From Leisingera daeponensis (GTDB lineage: Bacteria; Pseudomonadota; Alphaproteobacteria; Rhodobacterales; Rhodobacteraceae): a DNA stretch of 64,000 nt. Below are positions 53,286 to 62,514 of this stretch, in pieces (the first letter of the stretch is position 1; each line of letters begins with the position of its first letter). The translations under genes were made by a program, and so were the position numbers. Under the pieces are notes generated by a model. The model was not told the DNA's origin, did not search any database, and worked only from the letters and a program-made list of their open reading frames with translations. The stretch spans positions 1 through 64,000 of the forward strand of contig NZ_JAHVJA010000015.1 of NCBI RefSeq assembly GCF_019801465.1. The letters run 5' to 3'.

Positions 53286-53987
53286 TCAGCTCGCTTCGTT
53301 GGTGATGTGGCTGTGAATTGCAGAGGCCAGAACATCGACAGTGTCGATGAAAGGCACTTCCGCGATCAAATCATGAGACATCAGGGAAAATTCGGAGCAG
53401 GCGATGAACAGCATGTCCGCGCCTTTCCGGGTCAGTTCGGCTGCCGCGTCCGCCAGAATGCTCCGCGCTTCCGGCACCGGGCCTGCCGCCTTGACCATCT
53501 TGATGGCAATCAGCATCTTATCGATATCTTCGGGCCAAAGCGCTGAAAATTTGTCGGTTTTCAACGCATCCTCAAAAACACGCGAGAAATAGACGGCGGG
53601 AGAGGCTAGGATGCCGATCTTGCTCTTTGGACTTAAGCGGCGTGCGGCGGCGCCGACAGAGAGTGTCACCATATTGAGCAAGGGCACTGTAGTCTTAACG
53701 GAAATGTAAGGCACATAGTGATGGGCCGTGTTGCAAGGCATGGCCAGCGCAGTAGCCCCCGCATCTTCCAGCCTCTGAGCCATTTCGGCCAGAACAGGGC
53801 CGGGGCTTTCACCTCGTTTCTCAATCAGATGCGCAATCCGCGAGGGAACCTGCGGGTTCATGTCAATCAACAGCGGCAGGTGGTCCGCGTCATCATGCGC
53901 ATCGACTTTCTTCAGCAGTCGCTGTTGCAGAAGAATGGTGGCTTCCGGCCCCATGCCGCCTAAGATTCCAACGACGCGGCGCGTCAT
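53286..53987 (-). CDS. aspartate/glutamate racemase family protein
   Basis: 233 residues. Both catalytic cysteines are present (ALAMPCNTAHHYV and ADMLFIACSEFSL), with the phosphate-loop-like start RVVGILGGMGPEATILLQQR. Family members racemise acidic amino acids. Cysteate is the sulfonate analogue of aspartate, so a cysteate racemase role is attractive. It overlaps the DegT gene (ATGA) and ends 4 bases before the HisD-like gene. Confidence 0.87.
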   Translation of the reverse strand: MTRRVVGILGGMGPEATILLQQRLLKKVDAHDDADHLPLLIDMNPQVPSRIAHLIEKRGESPGPVLAEMAQRLEDAGATALAMPCNTAHHYVPYISVKTTVPLLNMVTLSVGAAARRLSPKSKIGILASPAVYFSRVFEDALKTDKFSALWPEDIDKMLIAIKMVKAAGPVPEARSILADAAAELTRKGADMLFIACSEFSLMSHDLIAEVPFIDTVDVLASAIHSHITNEAS

Positions 53988-55189
53988 GACGTTACCTCAT
54001 CCACCGCTTCGCAGATCAGCTCGGAAATGAAGGCGCAGTCACCTGTGCTGAAGGTCAACGGCAAGCGCATATCAAACAGCGTGGCCAGCACACTGTCGGT
54101 GCGCGGTAAGAGCTGGGCGTCCATATAGCGCCAGCTTTGGTGGGCCGAAGTGAAGCCAACAGGCTCAGATCCTCCAAACCACTTCAACTCGACACCGCGC
54201 TTTGCTGCAGCGGCCAGCAAGGCTTGGCATTGCGCAGCGCCGAAACCCGGCAGGCGGAACTGGATTGACGACCCCACCGGTGTTTCCGCAGCAGGGCGCG
54301 CAATGGTTTTGATCCGGTCTGAAATTGCAAGACCTTGATCGGTAGCGGCATAGAGCGCGTTCCAGGCGCTTATGCTTTCTTCGATCCGGGCCAGTTGCGG
54401 GCGCAGAATAGCCGCGCGAAGGGCATCCATCCGGGCGGAACAGTTTGGCATCTGATAGCGGGCTTCAGCAAATGTCCCAGGTACAGGACCAGCGCCGTGA
54501 CGCTCATACAGCATGTAGCTGCCCGACAAGATCGTCGCACGAGCGGCGATCCCGGCGTCATCAGTGGTCAGAAACCCGCCTTCGCCCGAGTTCATGTGTT
54601 TGTATGTCTGTGTCGAGAAACAAGCGGCCTTCCCGAAGTTCCCCGACCGTTTCCCGTTCCAGCGCGCCCCCATCGTGTGGGCACAATCCTCGATCACCGT
54701 GATCCCGGCACTGTCGCAGATACGCATGAGGGCTTCCATGTCGCACAGGTGACCGCGCATATGGGACAGCAATAGAAAACGCGCACTGGTCCGGGCAATC
54801 TTTCGTTCAAGGTCTCCGAGGTCCAGACGCAGGTTTTCGTTGATTTCCACGAGTGCGGCTCGGCCGCTGACAGCGGCGATGGCACCCGGCACCGGGGCTA
54901 GCGTGAAGGCATTGGTCAGAACAACATCACCCGGTTCAACGCCGCAGGCGCGCATGGCGATCTGCAAGGCCTGGCCGCCCGAGGTGACCGCGAGGCAATA
55001 AGAGCTGCCTTGCCAGTCGCGGTATTCGGCCTCCAGTGCCGCCACGTCGCCGGTTTCACCCGGCAACAGATTGTAGCGGTGCAGCCGGCCGCTTTCCAGT
55101 ACGGACATCGCGGCCTGCATCGCCTCAGCAGGCAAAGCTGCCTGCTGCGTAAAAGCTCCGGTGAATTTGCGGGCCACGATGTCCCCCAT
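53984..55189 (-). CDS. DegT/DnrJ/EryC1-family PLP aminotransferase
   Basis: 401 residues from ATG 55189; two bases separate it from cuyA. Pyridoxal-phosphate fold with LAVTSGGQALQIAMRACGVE, the cofactor Asp in VIEDCAHTMGARW and the Schiff-base lysine in FSTQTYKHMNSGEGG. Most of the family aminate keto-sugars, but it also contains enzymes with other substrates. Here it could interconvert an amino-sulfonate and its keto form (for instance cysteate/sulfopyruvate or cysteinolate/sulfo-aldehyde). The specific partner is not evident. Confidence 0.85.
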   Translation of the reverse strand: MGDIVARKFTGAFTQQAALPAEAMQAAMSVLESGRLHRYNLLPGETGDVAALEAEYRDWQGSSYCLAVTSGGQALQIAMRACGVEPGDVVLTNAFTLAPVPGAIAAVSGRAALVEINENLRLDLGDLERKIARTSARFLLLSHMRGHLCDMEALMRICDSAGITVIEDCAHTMGARWNGKRSGNFGKAACFSTQTYKHMNSGEGGFLTTDDAGIAARATILSGSYMLYERHGAGPVPGTFAEARYQMPNCSARMDALRAAILRPQLARIEESISAWNALYAATDQGLAISDRIKTIARPAAETPVGSSIQFRLPGFGAAQCQALLAAAAKRGVELKWFGGSEPVGFTSAHQSWRYMDAQLLPRTDSVLATLFDMRLPLTFSTGDCAFISELICEAVDEVTS

Positions 55190-55191
55190 GA

Positions 55192-56205
55192 CTACAGGTT
55201 GACCCAACGGTTTGCGTGATCAAAGGCGAAGTCATACCCGCCCAGAGCTGCTGCGCCGCCGGTATGCAGGAACACCACTCGCTCGTCTTTGAACACCCCC
55301 TTGCGGGCCAGATCGATCAGCCCGGCCGCACCCTTGGCAGAATAGCAGGGGTCAAGCAGGATGCCCTCAAGCTCGGCAAACATTCGAATTGCTTCGATGC
55401 CGCTGTCGGTTGGCAGGCCATAACCCTCACCGACGTAGTCGGTGTTGGCCATCACGTCTTCGCGCTTGACTACGCCTTGGCAACCCAGTTTTTCAGCGGT
55501 CTTGCAGGCGAGGTCATAGACCATCTGTTCCTGTTTCGGCTGGGGCGCCCGTGTTCCGATGCCCAGCACGGGGATTTGGCTGTTCATGGCACACATGCCG
55601 GTTACAAGCCCTGCCTGGGTGCCAGACGATCCGGTCGCATGCACGACCCGGTCGATTTTCAATCCGGCATCATTGGCTTGGGACAGCAGCTCAAATGCGC
55701 AATTCACGTAGCCAAGAGCACCGGTCGGATTGGATCCGCCGCCGGGAATAACATAGACCTTATGGCCCTTGGCACGCATTTTTTCGGCTGCGCGTTCCAT
55801 CTCGGCGGGCATGTCGTGGCCTCCGGGGAACTTTTCGGTCGTGGCGCCATGCAAGTGGTCCAGCAGCACGTTTCCGTTGGAGTTATAGTTGCCGTCCTGG
55901 TACCCGGTCCGGTCCTCCAGCAGGATATGGCATTTCAGCCCCAGCTTTGCGGCAAATGCAGCTGTCTGGCGGCCGTGATTGGTTTGGGTCGCACCTTGCG
56001 TCATCACCATATCCGCACCTTGTTCCAGAGCCTCGGCCATCAGGAATTCAAGCTTGCGGGTCTTGTTGCCGCCAGTCGACATACCGGTGCAGTCGTCACG
56101 TTTGATCCAGAGATCAACCCCCAGCTCCTTGGACAAGCGTTTCATGGGCTCCAGCGGTGTGGACAAATGAGCGAGGTGCACCCGGGGAAAGCGGGAGAGA
56201 TGCAT
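55192..56205 (-). CDS. cuyA: L-cysteate sulfo-lyase (CuyA), D-cysteine-desulfhydrase family
   Basis: 337 residues. The pyridoxal-phosphate fold type II N-terminus [20 protein letters not shown] and [20 protein letters not shown] with the cofactor lysine (GNKTRK), then [40 protein letters not shown] and [17 protein letters not shown]. The sequence is close to what is known of CuyA from Ruegeria, which splits L-cysteate to pyruvate, ammonium and sulfite. D-cysteine desulfhydrase or ACC deaminase are the alternatives in the family. Neighbours (HisD-like, racemase, YeiH fragment) support sulfonate use. The end of the upstream regulator gene overlaps its first 92 bases. Confidence 0.85.
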   Translation of the reverse strand: MHLSRFPRVHLAHLSTPLEPMKRLSKELGVDLWIKRDDCTGMSTGGNKTRKLEFLMAEALEQGADMVMTQGATQTNHGRQTAAFAAKLGLKCHILLEDRTGYQDGNYNSNGNVLLDHLHGATTEKFPGGHDMPAEMERAAEKMRAKGHKVYVIPGGGSNPTGALGYVNCAFELLSQANDAGLKIDRVVHATGSSGTQAGLVTGMCAMNSQIPVLGIGTRAPQPKQEQMVYDLACKTAEKLGCQGVVKREDVMANTDYVGEGYGLPTDSGIEAIRMFAELEGILLDPCYSAKGAAGLIDLARKGVFKDERVVFLHTGGAAALGGYDFAFDHANRWVNL

Positions 56206-57199
56206 GGCATGATCCTTGATTTTCAGAGGTAAGTTGATGCCGGTACGGGCCTACAGACAGTTGAACCCGCCGCTTGGAAGGGGAAATCCCGAATTCCAGG
56301 ATGTATCTTTTTGCGAAGCTCGATGGGCTTCCAAAACCGCAGGCCACGGAAATTTCGGTAATGGGCAATACGGTCTGTTCAACCAGAGCTTTCGCGCGGC
56401 GTAAGCGCAAAAACCTATAATATGATGCAGGACTCCGGCCAATTAGAGCTTTGAACTTGCGTTCCATCTGACGAACGGAAAAACCTGCAATTTCCGCCAG
56501 TTCTGCTATCGAGAGGGGGGTCTCGAGTGCGTTTTCCATGGCGGCGATGATGGGTTCGAGTTTGCCGTGGCGCAGGGACATCACATCATTTTCGCTGCGC
56601 GGCTGACTGGCCGCGCCATCACGAATGTCGCCTATCAAAAGCACATGTGCGACAGATTGGGCCAGGTACAGCGAATGCGGTGCCACGATCCGCGTCAACA
56701 CTAAATCCGCTGTTGACGCCATGCCGGCCCCCGTCGCGACTTGCGCTTTCTGAGTAAACAAGGGCAAACGGCTCTCGGTCGAGCTTCCTGCGTCCCTGTC
56801 CACCTGCAGGTTTTCCCAATGGGTGGTAATGTGATCTGTATCGGGATGCAGGCATTTCCACTCGGCTGCAGCGTCGGACAGCAGTGTGAGTCCGACTCCC
56901 ATGCGCTCCATCAAGGACAAACGTCCTTTGAGGCCACGGAAGGCCGAGCGAATGCCCGCCCCGCCCAAGACCAGAAGATGGTCTGGCAGGGCGGTGCAGC
57001 CGGTCTGGAATGGGACGGCACGCACCAAGCTGCCCCCCAATCCTTCAACCAGCCTGTCATCCTGTGCCGTGCAAACCTGATGTTCAAAGCGGACACCGGA
57101 CCCAAGCCGTGTGGCGATGCGCAGAACATCAACCACCAACGCCAGCTCGGTCGGGACAAAACCTTGCTCTGCCAGGATTGTGACACGGACGGCCTTCAT
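56114..57199 (-). CDS. GlxA-family transcriptional regulator with C-terminal read-through
   Basis: 361 residues from ATG 57199, 7 bases after the demethylase stop. The DJ-1/PfpI-type domain ([40 protein letters not shown]) precedes AraC helix-turn-helices ([40 protein letters not shown]). GlxA proteins normally end soon after GISPSKRR. Here another 45 residues of low-similarity sequence run 92 bases into cuyA in a different frame, so a stop codon was probably lost. A regulator placed inside the operon suggests autoregulation of the whole unit. Confidence 0.85.
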   Translation of the reverse strand: MKAVRVTILAEQGFVPTELALVVDVLRIATRLGSGVRFEHQVCTAQDDRLVEGLGGSLVRAVPFQTGCTALPDHLLVLGGAGIRSAFRGLKGRLSLMERMGVGLTLLSDAAAEWKCLHPDTDHITTHWENLQVDRDAGSSTESRLPLFTQKAQVATGAGMASTADLVLTRIVAPHSLYLAQSVAHVLLIGDIRDGAASQPRSENDVMSLRHGKLEPIIAAMENALETPLSIAELAEIAGFSVRQMERKFKALIGRSPASYYRFLRLRRAKALVEQTVLPITEISVACGFGSPSSFAKRYILEFGISPSKRRVQLSVGPYRHQLTSENQGSCHASLPLSPGAPRSFVHTAGAHETLVQGAGG

Positions 57200-57206
57200 G
57201 ACTGGA

Positions 57207-59642
57207 TCAACCGCGCATCAGTTCGTAGCTGGGGTCATAGGGCGACGGAGCGATGACTTCGACCTCTACCATGTCGCCATACATATCCAGCTGCATCCTG
57301 TTGCCTTCGCCCGCCAGCTGCGGTTCGACAAAGGCATAGGCCAGATTCATGCCCACCCGGTGCCCCCAGTCGCCGGAGGTCACGGTACCCACGACCTTGC
57401 TGCCTTGCATCAACGAGGCACCGCCATGGGCCGGAGCATGGGTTGCGTCCACTTTCAGAGTGACCAGCTTTTTGCGAAGGCCCTCTTCCCTACGTTTCAG
57501 CAGGGCCCCTTTGCCAATGAAATCGCCCTTGTCGATCTTCACGAAACGATCCAGCGAGGTCTCATAGGGGTCGAATTCGGTAAGAATGTCGGCCTTCCAG
57601 TGCAGGAAACCTTTTTCCATACGCATCGATTCCACCGCCCTTGCACCGAACAGTTTGAGGCCATGGGCTTCTCCTGACTCGCGCAATGCGAGATAGGCAG
57701 CATAGAGCGAGGCATTGGGGATGTGGATTTCGTAGGCCAGTTCACCCGAAAAGCTGACGCCCATCACCGTGGCGGGCGCAAACCCGATGAAACATTCGCG
57801 GACGGACAGCCAGGGAAAGGCCTCTTTGGACCAGTCTCCGCGGGCGCAGCCCGAAAGCACATCGCGCGCCTTCGGACCTGCCAGAACCAGGATGGTCTGT
57901 TCATTGGTCAGCGAGCGGATCTGGACGTCCTCGTCTTCACCGATGTGCTGGGTCAGCCAGTCCATGTCGTGGTATTCGCTGGCGGCAGCAGAACCGTACC
58001 AGACCCGCGCAGGACCACGGTCCGACGCAGGCAGGTTGGCCACCGTGGCCTCGCCTTTGACCATACCGTGGTGGTTCAGCAAATAGCCCAGGCCAACGCG
58101 GCCGTCGCGCTTGGTGACAGTGCCGCAAAACATGCGGTCAAGGAAGCTATGGCGGTCGGCGCCGGTGATCTCGAACCGGTTGAAGCCGTTGACTTCGCAC
58201 AGGCCGACATTTTCCTGCACGTTCTTCACATCATCTGCAACGATGCCAAAGGCTTCGTCGAAGTTGAAGCTAAGCGTGGGATGGAACTCAGGAGACGGCT
58301 TGATGTAGTCCATCCGCTCCCAGCCGTTCACAACGGTGAACTCGGCCCCTTCGGCGGCAAGAATCGGCGTCAGAGGGGTTGTTTTGGCTGGGCGTCCGGC
58401 GGGGCGGTGCTCATGGGGGAAATGGAACCGGAATTCGTTCTGGTAGTCTTCAATCGCCTTAAGCGAGGTCAGTTCGACGTTGGTGTGGCCGGTGAACCGG
58501 CGCGGGTCAATGCACCAGGTGTCATAGCAGGCTTCGCCATGCACGATCTGCTGCGCCAGCAGCCAGCCGTGACCGCCGCCTTCACCCAGACCTGCCCGCA
58601 ACCCGATAATGCAGAAGGCGTTGCGCTTGCCCGGGATCGGCCCCACGAGCGGCGCGCCGTCGATGGTATAGGTGATCGGGCCGTTGACGATGGAGCGGAT
58701 GCCGGTCTCTTCCAGTGCAGGCATTCTTTCGAAGGCGCCGGCCAGCACGTCCATCACGCGGTCCAGGTCGTCCGGGCACAAGGCATTCACAAAATTCGGG
58801 TCGATGCCGTCCATGCCCCAGGTTTTGCAATCCTGCTCATAGAACCCGACAAGCAACCCGCCTTTCTCCTGCCGGCTGTAGTAGTCACTGATCGGGCAGC
58901 GCAGCAGCGGCATCCGGTGCCCGGCTTCGGCAATCCCCGGCATATCCTCGGTGAGGAAGTATTGGTGCTCCATCGAAGCCACGGGGTGGTGAACACCCAT
59001 CATCGCCGCCACTTCGTTCACGCGGTATCCGCAGGCATTGACAACGATGTCGCAATCGATGCCCCCTTGTTCGGTATGCACGGTCCAGGTGTCATCCTTG
59101 TGCTGGGTCAGTGCGGTGACAGGCGTGTTGCGGTAGACCTCGGCACCGGCCTTGCGCGCGTGATAGGCCAGCGCTTGGCAAAGCTGCGCCGGATCAATGT
59201 CGCCATCCAGCGGGTCCCAAAGCCCGCCCAGCAGGTTCGCGGTCGAAATCAGCGGGTGGCGGCGGGCGCATTCTTCGGCATCGATCACTTCAAAATCGGC
59301 CCCCATCCCCCGCGCCATCGAAGCGAAGTGGCGGTAGCCCTGCATCTGCGCTTCAGTATTCGCTAGGCGGATTCCGCCGTCGGCATGATGATAGTTGATC
59401 GGATATTCAGGGCTCTCGGAGAGTTCTTTATACAGATTGATCGAATGAGTCTTGAGGCCCACCATGGTTTGGTTCATGCCGAAGTTCGTCACCTGTGCCG
59501 CTGAATGCCAGGTGGTGCCGCTGGTCAGTTCGTTGCGTTCGACCAGAACGACGTCGCTCCAGCCTTCCTGAGTAAGGTGGTAGAGAGTGGAGCAGCCGGC
59601 GATGCCGCCGCCGATAACCACAACTTTGGTGCGGGATTTCAT
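57207..59642 (-). CDS. dimethylglycine/sarcosine-dehydrogenase-type FAD and folate demethylase
   Basis: 811 residues from ATG 59642. The N-terminal FAD domain (KVVVIGGGIAGCSTLYHLTQ) has the GTTWHSAAQV segment whose His covalently holds FAD in this family. The C-terminal half is a GcvT-like folate domain (EVNGFNRFEITGADRHSFLD; GFLHWKADILTEFDPYETSL). Such enzymes oxidise an N-methyl group and pass the one-carbon unit to tetrahydrofolate, giving methylenetetrahydrofolate. The first gene of the minus-strand operon that continues with GlxA and cuyA, and divergent to mttB. The methyl donor may be dimethylglycine, sarcosine or an N-methylated sulfonate. Confidence 0.88.
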   Translation of the reverse strand: MKSRTKVVVIGGGIAGCSTLYHLTQEGWSDVVLVERNELTSGTTWHSAAQVTNFGMNQTMVGLKTHSINLYKELSESPEYPINYHHADGGIRLANTEAQMQGYRHFASMARGMGADFEVIDAEECARRHPLISTANLLGGLWDPLDGDIDPAQLCQALAYHARKAGAEVYRNTPVTALTQHKDDTWTVHTEQGGIDCDIVVNACGYRVNEVAAMMGVHHPVASMEHQYFLTEDMPGIAEAGHRMPLLRCPISDYYSRQEKGGLLVGFYEQDCKTWGMDGIDPNFVNALCPDDLDRVMDVLAGAFERMPALEETGIRSIVNGPITYTIDGAPLVGPIPGKRNAFCIIGLRAGLGEGGGHGWLLAQQIVHGEACYDTWCIDPRRFTGHTNVELTSLKAIEDYQNEFRFHFPHEHRPAGRPAKTTPLTPILAAEGAEFTVVNGWERMDYIKPSPEFHPTLSFNFDEAFGIVADDVKNVQENVGLCEVNGFNRFEITGADRHSFLDRMFCGTVTKRDGRVGLGYLLNHHGMVKGEATVANLPASDRGPARVWYGSAAASEYHDMDWLTQHIGEDEDVQIRSLTNEQTILVLAGPKARDVLSGCARGDWSKEAFPWLSVRECFIGFAPATVMGVSFSGELAYEIHIPNASLYAAYLALRESGEAHGLKLFGARAVESMRMEKGFLHWKADILTEFDPYETSLDRFVKIDKGDFIGKGALLKRREEGLRKKLVTLKVDATHAPAHGGASLMQGSKVVGTVTSGDWGHRVGMNLAYAFVEPQLAGEGNRMQLDMYGDMVEVEVIAPSPYDPSYELMRG

Positions 59643-59833
59643 TGAAGAGCGCCTCCGAAACAGTTTGAGACAGATACGGCTCCAGATTGCCGCTCCGGGC
59701 AATCTCATGGCCCTGTTTTCATAAAACTTCGAATTCAAAGTGCGATTTTTTAAAATAACGGCGGTGAAGATTGCACTAAACGCCATCAAAGCCCCTGGAT
59801 CACCGCTGTAACACCTGCTTCAAAGGATTTGGT
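59643..59833. promoter_or_regulatory. divergent promoter region, demethylase operon and mttB
   Basis: 191 bases, AT-richer than the genes around it, including TTTTTTAAAATAA-like stretches. It must contain both promoters and any operator, but I cannot mark a specific GlxA or LysR box. AAAGGA precedes the mttB ATG. Confidence 0.5.
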
Positions 59834-61357
59834 ATGGCTGGACAGCGTGGAAAAAGAGGTGGACGCCTTGAGCGTCTGGCGCAGCGAGCGGCAAAGCCTG
59901 CAGTGGACCCGTGCCCCCCTGGCCAGATTGGCGGCACATACAAACCACTCAGCGATTCTGATTTACGGCGCATATACGATACTGCGCTCGACTTGCTCGA
60001 AAAACTCGGCATCGGCGAAGTGCCGGACAGACTGCACGCTGATTTGCTGGCCATTGGTGCCATCGACAATGGCAAAGGACGGGTCCTGTTCCCGCCAGCA
60101 TTGGTCGAAGAGGCAATTGATCAGGCTGCCAAGACCTTTACCCTGCATGGCCGCGACTCGGAACGCTCGATCGAGGTCGGTGGCAACAAAGTGTACTTCG
60201 GCACCGGTGGCGCGGCTGTACAGACGCTGGATATGGACAGCGGGATCTACCGCCCGTCCACTCTGGAAGATCTTCATGACTTCACACGGCTTCAGGACAC
60301 GCTGGCCAATGTCAGCTGGTTCACGCGTTGCTGTGTGGCGACTGACGTGCCCGACAACTACGACTTGGACGTCAACACTGTTTTTGCGCTGCTGAAAAAC
60401 ACCACCAAGCCGACCGCAACATCCTTCACCCTGGCGGAATATGTCGCCCCGATCGTCGAAATGCTGGATATCGCGGCAGGCGGACCGGGAGAGTTTTCCA
60501 AGCGCCCCTTCATGAAGGCCCATATCAGCCCGATGATCTCGCCGATGCGCTATGGCGAGGATGCGGTCGACGTTGTCTATGAATGCATCAAGCACAACAT
60601 TCCGATTTCCTGCATCACCGCCGCGCAGGCGGGGGCGACCGCACCTGCCACATTGGCCGGCTTTCTGGCGCAGTCGCTTGCCGAAACTCTTGGCAGCCTG
60701 CTGATGGTACACGCCATTCAGCCCGGCTATCCCATGGTGTTCTCCAACTGGCCGCTGGTGATTGACCTGCGCACCGGCGCGTTTTCCGGGGGCAGCGGTG
60801 AGACGGCAGTGCTGAACGCGGCTTCGGCGCAGCTGTCGAACTGGCTGGGCTTGCCGTCAGGGGTGGCCTGTTCGATGACTGACGCCAAGGCCATTGATGC
60901 TCAGTACGGCATGGAAAAAGGCATCACGTCGATAGCGGCGGCGCTGGCGGGCGGGAACCTGATCTATGAAAGTTCCGGCATGACCGCATCTCTGTTGGGG
61001 GCAAGTTTCGAGGGCTTTGTTCTGGATGACGAAATGCACTCGAACACTTACCGCGCACTACGCGGGATCGAGGTGACAGATGAGAATCTGGGGTTCGAGG
61101 CCATTTGCAACGCTGTTCTGGAAGAGGGCCATTTTTTAGGCGGTCAGCACACATACGCCGCGATGGAGCGCGACTACTTCTATCCAACACTTGCAGACCG
61201 CAACGAACCGCGCACATGGGCTGAAAACGGAGCTCAGGATGCCTGGGGGCGTGCCAAGACCAAAGCCCGTGAGATATTGAGCAGCCACAACCCGGCCTAT
61301 CTTACCCCACAGCAAGAGCAGGAAATCCGGTCCCGGTTCAACATCCTAGTGTCCTGA
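59834..61357 (+). CDS. MttB-family (trimethylamine/betaine) methyltransferase, non-pyrrolysine type
   Basis: 507 residues. The MttB superfamily barrel has FTRLQDTLANVSWFTRCCVA, AHISPMISPMRYGEDAVDVV, VHAIQPGYPMVFSNWPLVID and QHTYAAMERDYFYPTLADR near the end. There is no in-frame amber codon, so pyrrolysine is not used; such homologues (MtgB and relatives) act on glycine betaine or other quaternary amines and normally pass the methyl to a corrinoid protein. No corrinoid protein gene is seen. It is divergent to the folate-linked demethylase and followed by a betaine-type transporter. Confidence 0.88.
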   Translation: MAGQRGKRGGRLERLAQRAAKPAVDPCPPGQIGGTYKPLSDSDLRRIYDTALDLLEKLGIGEVPDRLHADLLAIGAIDNGKGRVLFPPALVEEAIDQAAKTFTLHGRDSERSIEVGGNKVYFGTGGAAVQTLDMDSGIYRPSTLEDLHDFTRLQDTLANVSWFTRCCVATDVPDNYDLDVNTVFALLKNTTKPTATSFTLAEYVAPIVEMLDIAAGGPGEFSKRPFMKAHISPMISPMRYGEDAVDVVYECIKHNIPISCITAAQAGATAPATLAGFLAQSLAETLGSLLMVHAIQPGYPMVFSNWPLVIDLRTGAFSGGSGETAVLNAASAQLSNWLGLPSGVACSMTDAKAIDAQYGMEKGITSIAAALAGGNLIYESSGMTASLLGASFEGFVLDDEMHSNTYRALRGIEVTDENLGFEAICNAVLEEGHFLGGQHTYAAMERDYFYPTLADRNEPRTWAENGAQDAWGRAKTKAREILSSHNPAYLTPQQEQEIRSRFNILVS

Positions 61358-61365
61358 CTCCGGCA

Positions 61366-62340
61366 TCAGTCTACCAGTTTGAAGCTGTCGGAAAGCCATG
61401 GCATATGCTGAATCTGCGCTGAAATAACCTGTTCGCGAAGTAAGCTCCGCATTTTGCTGTCAATCAGTTCCAGAACTGATCTGGAGCAATCGGGTGTCGC
61501 GACAACGGCCAATGTGCGTGAAAAACTCTTGCCTGGAAAGCGGTGCATCGTCAGTTTTTGTTGGAATCGTTTTGCCCGTGAAAACAGCAGGGGGGTAGTG
61601 ATGGTCCATCCGGCCCCTGCTGCGACCATGGCCATCAGTGTCTGGTTGTTGCTGCATTCGAAATTGGAAGGAGCCGTCAATCCCAGACGCCGCATCTGCG
61701 ATTCAATCTGCCGTGCTATGATGAGGTTGCTTGAAAACCGCAAGAACGGCAGTTTGGTGCGTCCCTCGACAATTTCCGCCAGAGAATGCTCACTGAAGCG
61801 CGGAAGGACTACAACAAACGGATCTCGCAGTAATGGACGGTCCTGCAAGTCACGCAGCTTTTCATCCGGCGTGGTCGTAATCCCCAAATCGAGATGCCGG
61901 TTGCGCAGCATCTCGATAATCGCGTGACTGGAATCCGTTTGGTACATGAAGTCACAGGACGACATGTTTCTCGACAGGAAGACTGCCAGTTCCGGTATGA
62001 TATCGCTGTCGAAATCCTCAATCGTGCCGATCCTCAGATAACTTGCGTCTGCAATACTTCCAGCCGAGGCTTCGGCCTTGGCCTTGCGAATAGCGTACAA
62101 CGCGTCATCAATGTTGCGTAGAAAAGCCTGTCCCTTCGGGGTTAGCACCATCGGCCTGCGGGAGTGGTTAAACAACTCGACCCCAAGGTGATCCTCCAGA
62201 TTGCGCAGATGATGAGACACGGTACTGATGGTCAGGCCGGTTTCCTCGGATGCCGCCTGAAGCGATCCTTTCTGTGCGCATATCTGAAAGAGCTCCAGCC
62301 ACTTGAGGCTGAGATCTTTAGGGGCTGAATGACGGGGCAT
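61366..62340 (-). CDS. LysR-family transcriptional regulator
   Basis: 324 residues from ATG 62340. The helix-turn-helix reads LELFQICAQKGSLQAASEET, GLTISTVSHHLRNLEDHLG, and the effector domain follows. The gene ends 8 bases after mttB (convergent) and is divergent to proX. A palindrome at 62402-62418 between them is its likely site. It probably controls uptake of the quaternary amine. Confidence 0.87.
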   Translation of the reverse strand: MPRHSAPKDLSLKWLELFQICAQKGSLQAASEETGLTISTVSHHLRNLEDHLGVELFNHSRRPMVLTPKGQAFLRNIDDALYAIRKAKAEASAGSIADASYLRIGTIEDFDSDIIPELAVFLSRNMSSCDFMYQTDSSHAIIEMLRNRHLDLGITTTPDEKLRDLQDRPLLRDPFVVVLPRFSEHSLAEIVEGRTKLPFLRFSSNLIIARQIESQMRRLGLTAPSNFECSNNQTLMAMVAAGAGWTITTPLLFSRAKRFQQKLTMHRFPGKSFSRTLAVVATPDCSRSVLELIDSKMRSLLREQVISAQIQHMPWLSDSFKLVD

Positions 62341-62401
62341 GTAATCTCTCTTTCTTAAGATCTGCATCACACAAATCTTATATTTTGATAATAATGTTCA
62401 T

Positions 62402-62418
62402 AATTGATCGTATCAATT
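62402..62418. promoter_or_regulatory. palindrome, probable LysR operator
   Basis: AATTGAT CGT ATCAATT: 7-base arms around a 3-base centre, which places T and A at the T-N11-A distance typical of LysR boxes. It lies between the LysR gene and proX. Confidence 0.55.
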
Positions 62419-62514
62419 GAATATTTGTCTTCCATGTCAGGAAGCTGTGGGAGCGTTGCAAATCACGGCAGATTGGGCCTCTGGCGGCGCCAGGCCAAAA
62501 TTTGGGAGGAAAAA

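Noticed and set aside
55192-56205. ACC deaminase or plain D-cysteine desulfhydrase
   Set aside because: The N-terminal and central motifs look closer to CuyA, and the operon context is sulfonate metabolism; kept only as alternatives in the entry.
57723-59366. 547-residue plus-strand open frame
   Set aside because: Antisense to the FAD/folate demethylase; no family resemblance.
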